DNA from: Corynebacterium glyciniphilum AJ 3170
GTDB lineage: Bacteria > Actinomycetota > Actinomycetes > Mycobacteriales > Mycobacteriaceae
Reading direction: 5' to 3'
Assembly: GCF_007673095.1 (NCBI RefSeq)
Contig: NZ_VDYZ01000008.1
Span: forward strand, 62,001-126,000
DNA length: 64,000 bases
Numbering within the stretch: the first letter of the stretch is position 1; each line of letters begins with the position of its first letter. Below are positions 33,790 to 42,813 of this stretch, piece by piece. The notes beneath the pieces are model-generated. The model saw only the letters and a list, made by a program, of their open reading frames with translations, was not told where the DNA came from and did no database searches. The position numbers and the translations under genes are program-made.

Positions 33790-34577
33790 TGTTCCAGTCC
33801 TCTCTTCCAGGCGAACAGGAGGGAATCGGCCTGCGCGAGCACCAGATTGACGATCACGCCGATGATGCCGGCAATGACGGTCGCCGCGTAGACCGCGTCC
33901 AGGTTCACAGCATTCGCCGACTGGGTAAGGATGAAGCCGCCGATGCCGGACCCGTCCCCGACGAGGAGTTCAACCGACACCGCGACGAGCAAACCGATAG
34001 ATGCTGAAATGCGGATGCCCGTGAACGCGAAAGGGAGTGCGGCGGGGATCTTGATCCTCGCCAGGATCTGCATGCTGGTGAGGCCGAAGGTACGGGCGGT
34101 GTTCACTGACGTGGGGTCCACCCCACGCACCCCGTACATCGTGTTGAGCAGGATCGGCCACACACAGGCAAGTGCAACGGCAATGGACAGGGACATCATC
34201 CCTCGTCCGGCGAGAAGCACGAGGATCGGCGCCAGCGCGACCGACGGCAATACGCGGAACGCCTCCACCGGCCATTCAAAGGCCGTGTGCCACGCTGAGA
34301 AGGCACCCATCAGACCCCCCAGCACCACACCGGCAATGCAGGCCAGGAGCATCCCCAACCCCCACTCCCCCAAGGTGAACAGGACTTCGCTCCAGAACCC
34401 GGAATCGGGTAAGAGTTCGATCGCGCCTCCGATGACCTGGCTCGGGATCGGGAGCCCCTCGGTGGTGATGATGCCGGACCGCAGGATGCCCTCGGCAACG
34501 AGGCCGCTGCCGACGACACCGAGGATGCCGAGTCCGACTGCACTGGGAGTGGAAAGAGGATCACGTACGACTTTCAC
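33786..34577 (-). CDS. ABC transporter permease (SsuC/TauC-like), first of two
   Basis: 263 residues, about six membrane helices, with FRVLPSVALAPILVLLAG and the EAA-like loop TARTFGLTSMQILARIKIP. The GTG at 34577 is chosen because GAGGAG lies six bases upstream and it overlaps the preceding monooxygenase stop as GTGA. Two distinct permeases instead of one suggests a heterodimeric channel. Confidence 0.88.
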   Translation of the reverse strand: MKVVRDPLSTPSAVGLGILGVVGSGLVAEGILRSGIITTEGLPIPSQVIGGAIELLPDSGFWSEVLFTLGEWGLGMLLACIAGVVLGGLMGAFSAWHTAFEWPVEAFRVLPSVALAPILVLLAGRGMMSLSIAVALACVWPILLNTMYGVRGVDPTSVNTARTFGLTSMQILARIKIPAALPFAFTGIRISASIGLLVAVSVELLVGDGSGIGGFILTQSANAVNLDAVYAATVIAGIIGVIVNLVLAQADSLLFAWKRGLEQ

Positions 34578-35731
34578 TGGTCGCTCCTCTCTGTCACCAG
34601 CAGGGCGAGTGGAACGTGCCATGCGTCGTAGTCGTACAACCAGTCGGCCTCGTCCCCGGATTTGAGCCAGTCGTTGGCACGGGAGGTCAACTGGATACGG
34701 GCGGTGCGCTCATGACGTGCCTCCTCGTACACACGGAGACACGCGGGAACCGGCATGTCGCCCCCTTCAGTCAGCGCCCGGCACAACACCACCGCATCTT
34801 CGATTGCCTGGCCGGCCCCCTGCGCCATGAACGGTGTCATGGGGTGACATGCGTCCCCGAGAAGGGTGACCCGGTTGTCGCTCCACCGTGGCATCGGATC
34901 GCGTACCCTCAGTGCAGACTTCATCACCTGATCGCAGGCACCGAGGATCTCCGCCACCTCGGGATGGAAGTCAGCGTACTGCTCACGGAACTCAGTCGCG
35001 TTGGCCGTGGTAGTCCATGACTCCGCGGTCCATTCCTCCTCACCGGCCGTCGCGAAGACGAAGAGATCCTGGCCACGGTTCAAAGGGAACGTGACCAGTT
35101 GCCGTTCAGAGTCCGGACCCCACCACTTGGTGAACGAGTCCAGGTTCGGCACACCAGGCAGCCGGGAACCCGGGACGACCGTCCGGTAGGCGACGAGTCC
35201 GGTGTACTCGGCGTCCTGTTCCCCGAACAGACTGTCACGCACCACGGAGTGGATACCGTCCGCTCCGACCAGGATGTCGGCCTCGACGGGCGGTTGGCCG
35301 CTGCTGAAGTGCAGTCGCACGCAGTCGTCGAGGTTCTCGACATGGTCAAGACGATGCCCGAGGTGGAGCACATCATCAGGAAGCAATGTGCGGAGGGCGT
35401 CGAGCAGGCTGGCTCGGTGCACCGTCAACTGCGGTGCCCCGTACCGTTCCTCCGCCGAATCCCCCATCGGGAGATCCGATGTGACCTCTCCGCTGTCCCA
35501 ACGACGGCTCAACCGTCGCCGAGGTCGGGCGCCCGTGGTCCGGAGCGTCGCACCGACCTCGGCGTGCAGCCCGTCGAGAGCGCGTGTCGAATTCGGCGTC
35601 AGGTTTACGTCCGCACCGACCTGACCGAACTCCGGAGCCTGTTCGTACACCGCGACGTCCATGCCGCGTTGGATCAGGCCCAGTGCCAGCGCGAGTCCGC
35701 CGACACCACCACCTGCGATTGCTGTCTTCAT
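34574..35731 (-). CDS. FAD-dependent aromatic hydroxylase (salicylate/6-hydroxynicotinate monooxygenase-like)
   Basis: A 385-residue class A flavoprotein monooxygenase. It contains KTAIAGGGVGGLALALGL (FAD GxGxxG), then ILVGADGIHSVVRDSL near residue 155 (DG motif) and VTLLGDACHPMTPFMAQGAG near residue 285 (GD motif with the substrate-side Pro). These match NAD(P)H-dependent hydroxylases that add OH to an aromatic acid or N-heterocycle. The exact substrate cannot be read from sequence. It lies between the Rieske oxygenase and the importer genes in the island operon. Confidence 0.85.
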   Translation of the reverse strand: MKTAIAGGGVGGLALALGLIQRGMDVAVYEQAPEFGQVGADVNLTPNSTRALDGLHAEVGATLRTTGARPRRRLSRRWDSGEVTSDLPMGDSAEERYGAPQLTVHRASLLDALRTLLPDDVLHLGHRLDHVENLDDCVRLHFSSGQPPVEADILVGADGIHSVVRDSLFGEQDAEYTGLVAYRTVVPGSRLPGVPNLDSFTKWWGPDSERQLVTFPLNRGQDLFVFATAGEEEWTAESWTTTANATEFREQYADFHPEVAEILGACDQVMKSALRVRDPMPRWSDNRVTLLGDACHPMTPFMAQGAGQAIEDAVVLCRALTEGGDMPVPACLRVYEEARHERTARIQLTSRANDWLKSGDEADWLYDYDAWHVPLALLVTERSDQ

Positions 35732-35787
35732 TCTCTTCTCCTTGAGTCTGCCGGAACCGGTGGTGTCGTCATCCGCCGGTTGTCCTG

Positions 35788-36888
35788 TTAAGCGGTTGCA
35801 GCTGTTGCTTCCGTCGTGTTCCTGGTCCTGGCAGGCCTCGCGCGAGCACCGCTGGACGAGCCGCTGCCTGCCATGGCCTTCGCCTGTCGCTTCGCCTGTT
35901 TCCGGAACAGCCGGCGAATCCGCATCACCCCGAGATCATGCTGGTAAAGGTTCTCGGCGGCATCGGCGTCCGGCGCCATCCCCTCGAGCATGATCCGATC
36001 CTGTTCGAGCACCTCCCAGTGCCGCGGCTCCAGGGTGGTCTTGTACAGGAAGCGCCAGGTGTCGCGGAGCCAACCCGAGACCTTCCGGTAACGCCAGAAG
36101 AACACTCCACAGCTGGTCGCGTCGATCGGGATGACCATCCCGACGATGCCGAATGCACCACCGGGGCCGGCCGACGGCGGGTACGGAATAGAAAGGTCGA
36201 CCCAGTCGGCACCGGTGTCGCACAACTCCACCCAGTCGAAGTTCACGCCGACCTGATCGGTCTTCTCGAAGAAAAACCCCCGATCAGACTCACGGATCTG
36301 GAACTTCGCCTTCGTATCGCCCTCCGACATCGAGTGCGAATCATGGTGGAGGAATGTCCCGTGCATCGGGTCGAGCAGGTTCTCCAGGCCGAAGCGCCAG
36401 TTGCAGTCCCACTCTGCGTAGCACAGGAAAGAGGAGATCCCGTCGTCGGTGAGCGGGTCAGGGAAGGTCAGTTCAGCGGGTTCCGCGTCGGCGTCAGTAC
36501 CGAACCATGCGAAGACCGCACCTGCGTGCTCCCGGACAGCCGGAGCGGTCACCAGACGCTGGCCTTCGATCTCGCATCCGGGCATGCCCGGTACTGCCCG
36601 CACAGTTCCGGTGCCGTCAACCTGGACACCGTGGTACTTGCATCCGACGCGGTCGCCCAGGTGGGTGGCCTGGCTCAGCGGAGCACCACGATGGGGACAC
36701 CGGTCCTCCAACATGCTCACTTTTCCAGCGGTATCGCGGTACAGGATCCAGTCCTGCCCGAGCCGGCGGAGCTTCTCAATCCGTCCGGGCTCGATGAAGG
36801 ATGACGGGCACACCGCGTACCAGCGGTCACGGAGACCGTTTCTGTACAGGAAGTCCTCGGAAATTTCGGGGCTGTAGTAGTTGGCCAT
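35788..36888 (-). CDS. Rieske non-heme iron oxygenase, terminal oxygenase subunit (phthalate/vanillate demethylase type)
   Basis: 366 residues. The Rieske [2Fe-2S] ligands are CPHRG near residue 65 and CKYHGV near residue 84. The mononuclear iron site is LENLLDPMHGTFLHHDSH near residue 168, with two His and upstream Asp. Absence of a beta subunit gene and this length fit the phthalate 4,5-dioxygenase/O-demethylase group. The C-terminal tail is basic and Ala/Thr-rich. It would take electrons from the reductase at 37170-38129, two genes upstream in the operon. Confidence 0.93.
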   Translation of the reverse strand: MANYYSPEISEDFLYRNGLRDRWYAVCPSSFIEPGRIEKLRRLGQDWILYRDTAGKVSMLEDRCPHRGAPLSQATHLGDRVGCKYHGVQVDGTGTVRAVPGMPGCEIEGQRLVTAPAVREHAGAVFAWFGTDADAEPAELTFPDPLTDDGISSFLCYAEWDCNWRFGLENLLDPMHGTFLHHDSHSMSEGDTKAKFQIRESDRGFFFEKTDQVGVNFDWVELCDTGADWVDLSIPYPPSAGPGGAFGIVGMVIPIDATSCGVFFWRYRKVSGWLRDTWRFLYKTTLEPRHWEVLEQDRIMLEGMAPDADAAENLYQHDLGVMRIRRLFRKQAKRQAKAMAGSGSSSGARARPARTRNTTEATAATA

Positions 36889-36895
36889 TGGTCAT

Positions 36896-37111
36896 TCACT
36901 CTCCCAGTCGTGCCATTTCGTTTCGGAAACTCTCCACAGTCCACGGGGCGCCGCCCGGTCCCGGGACGTCAGCGTCGTTAAGTCCTTCTGCCAGAGATTC
37001 GGGCGAATCGGAGCCGGCGGCGAACAGGCGCTCGACGGCGTGCGCCAGCTGCAGTTCATAGTTGGACGGTGCACCGTCCCGGGCCTGTGTCGGTTCGAGA
37101 TATCGGGTCAT
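36896..37111 (-). CDS. Small recombinase-like helix-turn-helix protein beside the Rieske oxygenase
   Basis: A 71-residue protein starting MTRYLEPTQARDGAPSNYE, with a predicted helix ELQLAHAVERLFAAG and a tail GGAPWTVESFRNEMARLGE, which resembles the helix-turn-helix segment of site-specific recombinases. Such small proteins are seen next to phthalate-type Rieske oxygenases; the function is unknown to me. An AAAAGGA lies 10 bases before the ATG. It is in the middle of the operon, seven bases from the Rieske gene, so it is more likely an accessory factor than a recombinase. Confidence 0.7.
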   Translation of the reverse strand: MTRYLEPTQARDGAPSNYELQLAHAVERLFAAGSDSPESLAEGLNDADVPGPGGAPWTVESFRNEMARLGE

Positions 37112-37169
37112 AGCCGTGAAGTCCTTTTCAGGTTCGTGGTGGTTGGTGGTGGCAGATGCGGGTGGTTTG

Positions 37170-38129
37170 TCAGATCTCGAGTTCAAGGACGTCGGTTTTA
37201 GCCCGGGACACGCAGAGGAGCATCGTCTCCCCGGATTCCCTCTCTTCCGACGACAGCAAAGAGTCCCTGTGGTCGGGGACACCGGAGATGACGTCGGTTT
37301 CGCAGGTTCCGCAGGTTCCCTCCCGGCAGGAGTGAGGGACGTCGATGCCCGCGGCTTCGAGTTGCTCCATGATGGTGCAGCCGACCGGGACGTTCACCTC
37401 CACGTCACTGTCGATGCAGCGGACCGCGAACTCACGCTCGCCCTCGGGCGGCGGCTCGATCGTCCTGGCGACGAAACGTTCACAGTGGAAGGTGCCGGCG
37501 GGCCAGTCGTCTGCTCTCTTCTCGACGGCGTCGAGGAGGCCACCGGGACCGCAGACGTACACTTCCCGTTCTCCGCTGTCTGCGCCATCGAGGATGGTGT
37601 CGAGATCGAGCACACCTTCCCGGTCGTCGGAGGTAACGGTGAACCGTCCGGACAGTTCGCTGAGCTCGTCCAGGAACGCCATCGAGGCCCTGTTACGTCC
37701 GCCGTAGTGCAGGTGGAACTCCCGGCCACTGGCGGCAGCGGCCCGGGCCATAGCCAGAATCGGGGTGATTCCGATTCCGCCGGCAATGAGGATCAGAGGC
37801 TTACCGTTGTCGCTGACCTCGAAATTGTTCCTGGGTTCGGAGATCACGACCTCATCGCCGGGGCGCAAGACGTCGTGGACATGGCGGGAGCCTCCACGGC
37901 CCACCACTTCCCTGAGAACGGCGATCCTGTAGTGGCTGGTGTCGGCGGGGTCGCTGCACAGGGAGTACTGCCGGATCAGACCGTCGCCGACCGCGATGTC
38001 GACGTGTGCGCCCGGCGTCCACTCCGGCAGATCGCTGCCGTCCGTCCGGATCAGCTCCAGGGAGAGCACCCCTTCGGCTTCGACTCGCATCGAGCGAATC
38101 ATCACCGGGATCGTGCACAGGTCACTCAT
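37170..38129 (-). CDS. Phthalate dioxygenase reductase-like FMN/[2Fe-2S] oxidoreductase
   Basis: A 319-residue class IA reductase. A flavin domain shows RQYSLCSDP near residue 53, the NAD domain ILIAGGIGITPILAM near residue 115, and a C-terminal plant-type ferredoxin with SCREGTCGTC followed by LLCVSRAK, supplying the four cysteines. This order (flavin, NAD, ferredoxin) is that of PDR/VanB. It is the natural electron donor for the Rieske oxygenase. It overlaps the ThDP enzyme gene by eight bases. Confidence 0.92.
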   Translation of the reverse strand: MSDLCTIPVMIRSMRVEAEGVLSLELIRTDGSDLPEWTPGAHVDIAVGDGLIRQYSLCSDPADTSHYRIAVLREVVGRGGSRHVHDVLRPGDEVVISEPRNNFEVSDNGKPLILIAGGIGITPILAMARAAAASGREFHLHYGGRNRASMAFLDELSELSGRFTVTSDDREGVLDLDTILDGADSGEREVYVCGPGGLLDAVEKRADDWPAGTFHCERFVARTIEPPPEGEREFAVRCIDSDVEVNVPVGCTIMEQLEAAGIDVPHSCREGTCGTCETDVISGVPDHRDSLLSSEERESGETMLLCVSRAKTDVLELEI

Positions 38130-39819
38130 CGTCGTCCACCTCCGCCAACTCGTTATCGGGGACGGTGACAGGTGGGGTGAACGGCGCCGGCATGTCCCCG
38201 TAGGATGCGAGGTCAACCTCGACAACGACGGCAGATTTCAGGGCCACGGCGTCACGCAGGACCTCACGGACCTCGGCCGGTGTGCTGATCCGGGCGTAGT
38301 CGAGTCCGCAGGACGCGGAGAGCATCCTGAAATCGGGTGTAGTCAGGTCGACCCCGGCGCGTTCATTGCCCATGGAGTCCTGCATGTTTCGCAGCACTCC
38401 GTAACCAGAGTCGTTGAACACCATCAGGATCAGCCAGGGATTCTCCTGTGCCAAGGTCAGAATTTCGCCCAGGTGGACAGCCAGTCCCCCGTCACCGCAG
38501 ATGGCGACGACGGGTTGGTCGGGAACAGCGGCTGCAGCCCCGATAGCCATCCCCAGCCCCTGCCCGATGCCACCGCCGCGGGGAAAGATATTGACCTCCG
38601 GGACGGGCATAGGCAGCAGCCGGTTGCCCCAGGAGCTGGACGCGATAGTCACGTCGCGGGCGATTGGAGACTCCGCTGGAACGACCTCCCGAATTGCATC
38701 GACGAATTCTGCATGTGCGCCAATCGCAGTGCGCTGTCGACTGCGGCACTCCTGCCGTGCTGCCGTGACACGGCCCCGCCAGTCCTTGTCGGAGTGGAGC
38801 TTGCCCCGGTTCTCGACGAGATAGTCCAGGACGGCCGCCGCGTCACCGTGCACACCGGCGGTCGCCGGGTACACGCGCCCGATAGCGTCCTCATCCTGGT
38901 CAACCTGGACGTGGACGGTGGGCATCTCCACTGAATAATCTGATGTCTCGTTGGACCGGAAGTGGGTTCCGATGGTCAGGAGGCAGTCCGCCTCCGCGAG
39001 CAGCTCGCGCCCCACGGGACTGGAAGCGTAGTTCCCGATACACAGGTCATGGTCCTCACGGATCGCTCCGCGCCCGGAGTTGCTGGTAAGTACACCCGCG
39101 CCCCAGGACTCGCACAACCGGGTGATGAGACGACGGGCATCGCGACCGGTAGCTCCACCACCAAGCCACAGCAGGGGCCGACGAGCGGAGGAGAGCACTG
39201 CGAGCATACGGTCGAGATCGGTGTCGGCGGGGTCACGGGTACTGACCGGGGTGAGCAGGTCCTCCCGCGGGGTCCCCGGGTCGCTCGTCGCGGCAAACTG
39301 TAGATCGATCGGCCACTCGACACTGACAGGGCCGCCGACCGCATCCGCTGCCAGACAGGCCGCATTGCGAAGGACGGAGGCTGCTTCATCAGCGCTGGTA
39401 ATCGTGTAGGCGGCCCGGGAGACGGCATCCAGCATGCCTTTCTGGTCCCGAGTTTCGTGGATGAAACCCCGTCCCGATCCCAGGTAACGGCTCTGAATCT
39501 GGCCGGTGATGTGCAGGACCGAGGTCGCCGAACTCAGCGATTCGATCAATGATCCCGCTGCGTTACCGGCTCCGGTACCGGTGCTGGTCAGTGCACATCC
39601 GATGGTGCCACTGGCACGGGCGTACCCGTCTGCGGCGTTGACGGCCGCGGCTTCATGGCGGACGGGGACGAACCGGAGCTGGCGTGACACTTCTTCCACC
39701 AGAGGGAGGTTGTGGACGGAGATGACACCGAACACGGTGTCCACCCCGGCATCAGCCAAGACGTCGGACAGGAGTTCACCGCCGTTACGGTACGTGGTCG
39801 GGGACATTGAATCAGACAT
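38122..39819 (-). CDS. Thiamine diphosphate-dependent enzyme (benzoylformate decarboxylase/acetolactate synthase-like)
   Basis: 565 residues with the three domains of the POX/ALS family. The catalytic Glu is in VRHEAAAVNAADGYAR near residue 55, and the ThDP motif starts at CGDGGLAVHLGEI near residue 445, with the closing Asn in MVFNDSGYG. The loop GFIHETRDQ near residue 117 resembles 2-oxoacid decarboxylases. In the island it could decarboxylate an aryl or aliphatic 2-oxoacid to an aldehyde for the dehydrogenase at 43784-45319, or carry out carboligation. It overlaps the SDR gene upstream by eight bases. Confidence 0.85.
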   Translation of the reverse strand: MSDSMSPTTYRNGGELLSDVLADAGVDTVFGVISVHNLPLVEEVSRQLRFVPVRHEAAAVNAADGYARASGTIGCALTSTGTGAGNAAGSLIESLSSATSVLHITGQIQSRYLGSGRGFIHETRDQKGMLDAVSRAAYTITSADEAASVLRNAACLAADAVGGPVSVEWPIDLQFAATSDPGTPREDLLTPVSTRDPADTDLDRMLAVLSSARRPLLWLGGGATGRDARRLITRLCESWGAGVLTSNSGRGAIREDHDLCIGNYASSPVGRELLAEADCLLTIGTHFRSNETSDYSVEMPTVHVQVDQDEDAIGRVYPATAGVHGDAAAVLDYLVENRGKLHSDKDWRGRVTAARQECRSRQRTAIGAHAEFVDAIREVVPAESPIARDVTIASSSWGNRLLPMPVPEVNIFPRGGGIGQGLGMAIGAAAAVPDQPVVAICGDGGLAVHLGEILTLAQENPWLILMVFNDSGYGVLRNMQDSMGNERAGVDLTTPDFRMLSASCGLDYARISTPAEVREVLRDAVALKSAVVVEVDLASYGDMPAPFTPPVTVPDNELAEVDDDE

Positions 39820-40594
39820 ATCGATTTACTCCTCCGGCGACGTCGATGGTGGCACCGGTGATATAGGACGCGCAGGGGGACAACAGAAATGAGATGACGG
39901 GCGCGACCTCGTCGGCCCGTCCGAAGCGTCCGAGGACGATGCCCCGGTCGTTGGCGACCTCGTGGGAAAAGGCCTCGTAACTGGGGTAGTCACTCATCTG
40001 TTCAAAACGACGCCGCCATTGGCCGGTGTCGATGAGACCGAGGCAGACTGAGTTCACACGGATGCGATCAGCCGCCAGACTCTGAGAGAGAGATTTCGTA
40101 AGGTTCAGTAGCCCGGCACGTGCAGCGGAGGTCGCGGCGAGCGCAGGTTCTGGTTGGCGGGCGAGCACAGCGTTGAGGTTGACCATTGCCGGAGCTTCCG
40201 CCTCCGCCATGAGCGGAATCAGGTGTTCAACGCTGTGGAGCACCGGGGTGAACTTGAGCGAGAGTTCGTCCTGCCAGTCCGCCGGGGTCATGTCAGAAAG
40301 CGGAACCATCCGGGACCCGCCGGCGTTGTTCACCACACCGTCGAGAATCCCGAACCGCTCACTGACTTTCTCCGCCATCGCGCGCATGTCGGTTTCCGAA
40401 CGCACATCACACTCAACGGCGGTCACCAGGTCAGGTCTCGACAGGGTGGGAAGGGCGCGCCGCAGATTCTCGAGGTTCCGGGCACAGGTGACGATATTCG
40501 CGCCTTCCCTGGTCAGAACATCGACGGTCGCGAGTCCTATGCCGGAACTCCCTCCCGTCACTACAAACGTCTTTCCGCTGAGATTCAGGTCCAT
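39812..40594 (-). CDS. SDR-family protein with non-canonical active site
   Basis: 260 residues, with cofactor motif TGGSSGIGLA, NNAG at about residue 90 and VAGGVNRYV at the end. In place of the catalytic YxxxK it reads TSAARAGLLNL: Thr stands where Tyr and Arg where Lys are expected. The rest of the fold is intact, so this is a specialised rather than decayed member. Such variants may act on unusual substrates or bind without the usual proton relay. It overlaps the ThDP gene and follows the second SDR by 42 bases. Confidence 0.85.
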   Translation of the reverse strand: MDLNLSGKTFVVTGGSSGIGLATVDVLTREGANIVTCARNLENLRRALPTLSRPDLVTAVECDVRSETDMRAMAEKVSERFGILDGVVNNAGGSRMVPLSDMTPADWQDELSLKFTPVLHSVEHLIPLMAEAEAPAMVNLNAVLARQPEPALAATSAARAGLLNLTKSLSQSLAADRIRVNSVCLGLIDTGQWRRRFEQMSDYPSYEAFSHEVANDRGIVLGRFGRADEVAPVISFLLSPCASYITGATIDVAGGVNRYV

Positions 40595-40636
40595 TGTCTG
40601 TCCCTCCTTTCTTTGTTTCGGGTAGCCGCCGAAGCT

Positions 40637-41383
40637 TCAGCGGAAGACAAATCCACCATTGACGAGAATTTCCTGGCCGGTAATAAAACTTCCCTGGTCA
40701 TCGAGAAGAAGCCGTACGACACCTGTGATGTCATTGGGTTCCTGGTCCCGGGGCAGTGCACGCTGACGGCGATACTCCTCGTGACGCTTTTCCGGCACCT
40801 TCAGAGCAGACTCCGAGTGTGTGAGCCCCGGCGAGACGGTATTCACGGTGATGCCGTACGGCCCGAGGTCGGTGGCGCTGGCGCGAGTGAGAGCTGCGAG
40901 CCCACCCTTGGACGCTATGTAGTGTGCAAGATTCGCGGAGCCGTTCGTCGCAGCGTCTGAACCGATGTTGACGATGGAACCGCCACCGGCCTCGATGATC
41001 AGCGGTGCGACGGTCCGGGTCATGAGGAAAGTGCCCCGCAGGTTCACCGACACGACGCGGTCCCAGTCTTCGATGGGAATCTCGTGTACCGGAGAGCCGC
41101 CGACTCCGTCCGCCAGTGCCGCGCAATTCACGAGACCGTGAAGCGGTCCCGCTTCCTTCAGATCTTTGCCGAGTTCCGCGACCGACTCCGGGTCCGAGAT
41201 ATCCACGGCCACTGGGGATGCCGACCCTCCTGCGTTGATAATCCGGCGTGCAGTGTCTTCCACTGCGTCCTGCCGTATATCGGCGACCCAGAGATGCCAG
41301 CCGCACCGGGCGAGATCCAGGGCGATTGTCCGTCCGAGGCCGCGCCCCGCTCCGGTGACGAGAAGTGTCCGTGGAATCGTCAT
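40637..41383 (-). CDS. Short-chain dehydrogenase/reductase, canonical
   Basis: 248 residues with TGAGRGLGRT, VNCAALADG (an NNAG variant), the catalytic Ser in NIGSDAATN and YIASKGGLAALT as YxxxK. It could oxidise a cis-dihydrodiol or hydroxyl intermediate produced by the Rieske oxygenase. The stretch SPGLTHSESAL after the active site is typical of SDRs. It starts five bases after the cupin gene stop. Confidence 0.88.
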   Translation of the reverse strand: MTIPRTLLVTGAGRGLGRTIALDLARCGWHLWVADIRQDAVEDTARRIINAGGSASPVAVDISDPESVAELGKDLKEAGPLHGLVNCAALADGVGGSPVHEIPIEDWDRVVSVNLRGTFLMTRTVAPLIIEAGGGSIVNIGSDAATNGSANLAHYIASKGGLAALTRASATDLGPYGITVNTVSPGLTHSESALKVPEKRHEEYRRQRALPRDQEPNDITGVVRLLLDDQGSFITGQEILVNGGFVFR

Positions 41384-41388
41384 CGTTC

Positions 41389-41907
41389 TCAGTCCCTGGT
41401 GATCCCGTACATTGCGGATGTCTCGGGGTACGTGGGGATCTCCGGCTTCTGTGCACCGATGATGACACAGAAGAGGGCCGGCTTATCCGTGTTGTTCTTC
41501 AGGCTGCGGGGCACACCGGCAGGGACGACGATCATGTCCCGGTACCCCAGGGTGCGCGTCACGACGTCGGTACCGCGGTGGACGCTGACGTCGACCTCGC
41601 CCTCGAGGACGAAGAACGCCTCTTCAACGTCATTGTGGGTGTGCTCGGGCCCCTCGGCACCGGCCGGAAGCAGCATATTCGAGAAAGTGAACCCGCGGGA
41701 CTGGATCGTCCGGGAATCAGTGTCGTGGTTACCGGTGGCACCGGAGCCGACGTAGCGGATCTGGGCGCGGGCAAACTGGTCGCCCGCCTTCGTCTGGAAA
41801 TTGAGAGTGTCCCAGTCTTCATAGCGGGAATCACGCGTGAGAACGAGTGAGTCAGTGAACTCCTCGAGGTTGGAGTTGTCGTAGGTGAGTTCTGCAGTGG
41901 AGGTCAT
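41389..41907 (-). CDS. Cupin-domain protein
   Basis: 172 residues. Cupin motif 1 is GPEHTHNDVEEAFFVLEGEV (two His, Glu) near residue 95, and motif 2 is around RDMIVVPAGVPRSLKN, where the expected His is replaced by Arg/Ser. A metal site with three ligands is possible. It could be a small dioxygenase, an isomerase or a sensor protein; nothing decides. It is in the middle of the island operon. Confidence 0.8.
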   Translation of the reverse strand: MTSTAELTYDNSNLEEFTDSLVLTRDSRYEDWDTLNFQTKAGDQFARAQIRYVGSGATGNHDTDSRTIQSRGFTFSNMLLPAGAEGPEHTHNDVEEAFFVLEGEVDVSVHRGTDVVTRTLGYRDMIVVPAGVPRSLKNNTDKPALFCVIIGAQKPEIPTYPETSAMYGITRD

Positions 41908-41936
41908 GGTCTTGAGCCCTTTCTGATGGTTCGCCG

Positions 41937-42797
41937 TTACGGAGTTGCAGCAGCGAGTGGGGTTGACTTGCGGTATTTTTCGGATTCCCGCATTCGTTCA
42001 GCGATAAGAGCGAACGAGGAGACCCAGGTGGTGAAGCTCTCCGGAGCTTCGAGGTTGGCGAGGTGCCCGGCTTCGCGGACTTCCACCCCGACCGCCCCGG
42101 GGATCCCGGCAATGAGCGGGACCGCCGCCTTCCGTCCGGTGACGGTGTCCTTCTCACCCCACAGGACGAGGGTGGGGCTGGTGATTCCAGCGAGGTCGTC
42201 GGTGTTGTCGGTCGTCGCCATGGATTCGGCGGCATACCGGTAACCGGGGAGACGGATCGAGCTCGCCATGAGTGACACCGCGCGATTTCTGATCATCTCG
42301 CTGGCTTCCGGGGAGACGAGGCGGACCGCCCGTTGCCGGGAGAACGCCTCCACACCGGTGCGCTCGATATCGTCGGGCCTCGTGCGCATGTTCTCAGCCT
42401 GTTCCGCGCTGGTTCCGGAACCGACAGTCGAGGAGCCCAGGACCAGGCCCCGGACCAGATCAGGATGGCGCAGTGCGAGTCGTGTGGCGATGACTCCGCC
42501 CCAGGACATTCCGACGATGTGGGCACCGTCAGTGAAACATGCCCTGATGCACTCAGCGGTGGCATCGGCGAAGTCATCCATGGTCATGGGTTTGTCTGGA
42601 TCAGCCGACCGTCCGTATCCCGGTGCATCCCAGGTGACGACACGGTGTTCATCAGACAGTAGCGGAAGTTGGCCGTGGAACACGTCGCCGGAGCTCCCGA
42701 TACCATGGAGCATGAACAGGGGGATTCCTTCACCGGTTTCCGTGAGATGGATCCCAAGGGGGCCTTCCCTCACGGAGGGACCCGAATGTGTGGTCAT
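41937..42797 (-). CDS. Alpha/beta hydrolase (meta-cleavage product hydrolase-like)
   Basis: 286 residues. The nucleophile elbow is GMSWGG near residue 95, the acid is in WGEKDTV near residue 220, and the base His is in EAGHLANLEAPE near residue 250. MLHGIGSSGDVFHGQLPLL gives the oxyanion HG motif. Placed directly after an extradiol dioxygenase, it most likely cleaves the C-C bond of the ring-opened product. The ATG at 42797 is eight bases from AAAGGA; an in-frame ATG at 42806 has none. Confidence 0.86.
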   Translation of the reverse strand: MTTHSGPSVREGPLGIHLTETGEGIPLFMLHGIGSSGDVFHGQLPLLSDEHRVVTWDAPGYGRSADPDKPMTMDDFADATAECIRACFTDGAHIVGMSWGGVIATRLALRHPDLVRGLVLGSSTVGSGTSAEQAENMRTRPDDIERTGVEAFSRQRAVRLVSPEASEMIRNRAVSLMASSIRLPGYRYAAESMATTDNTDDLAGITSPTLVLWGEKDTVTGRKAAVPLIAGIPGAVGVEVREAGHLANLEAPESFTTWVSSFALIAERMRESEKYRKSTPLAAATP

Positions 42798-42813
42798 CGT
42801 CGTCATCCTTTCG

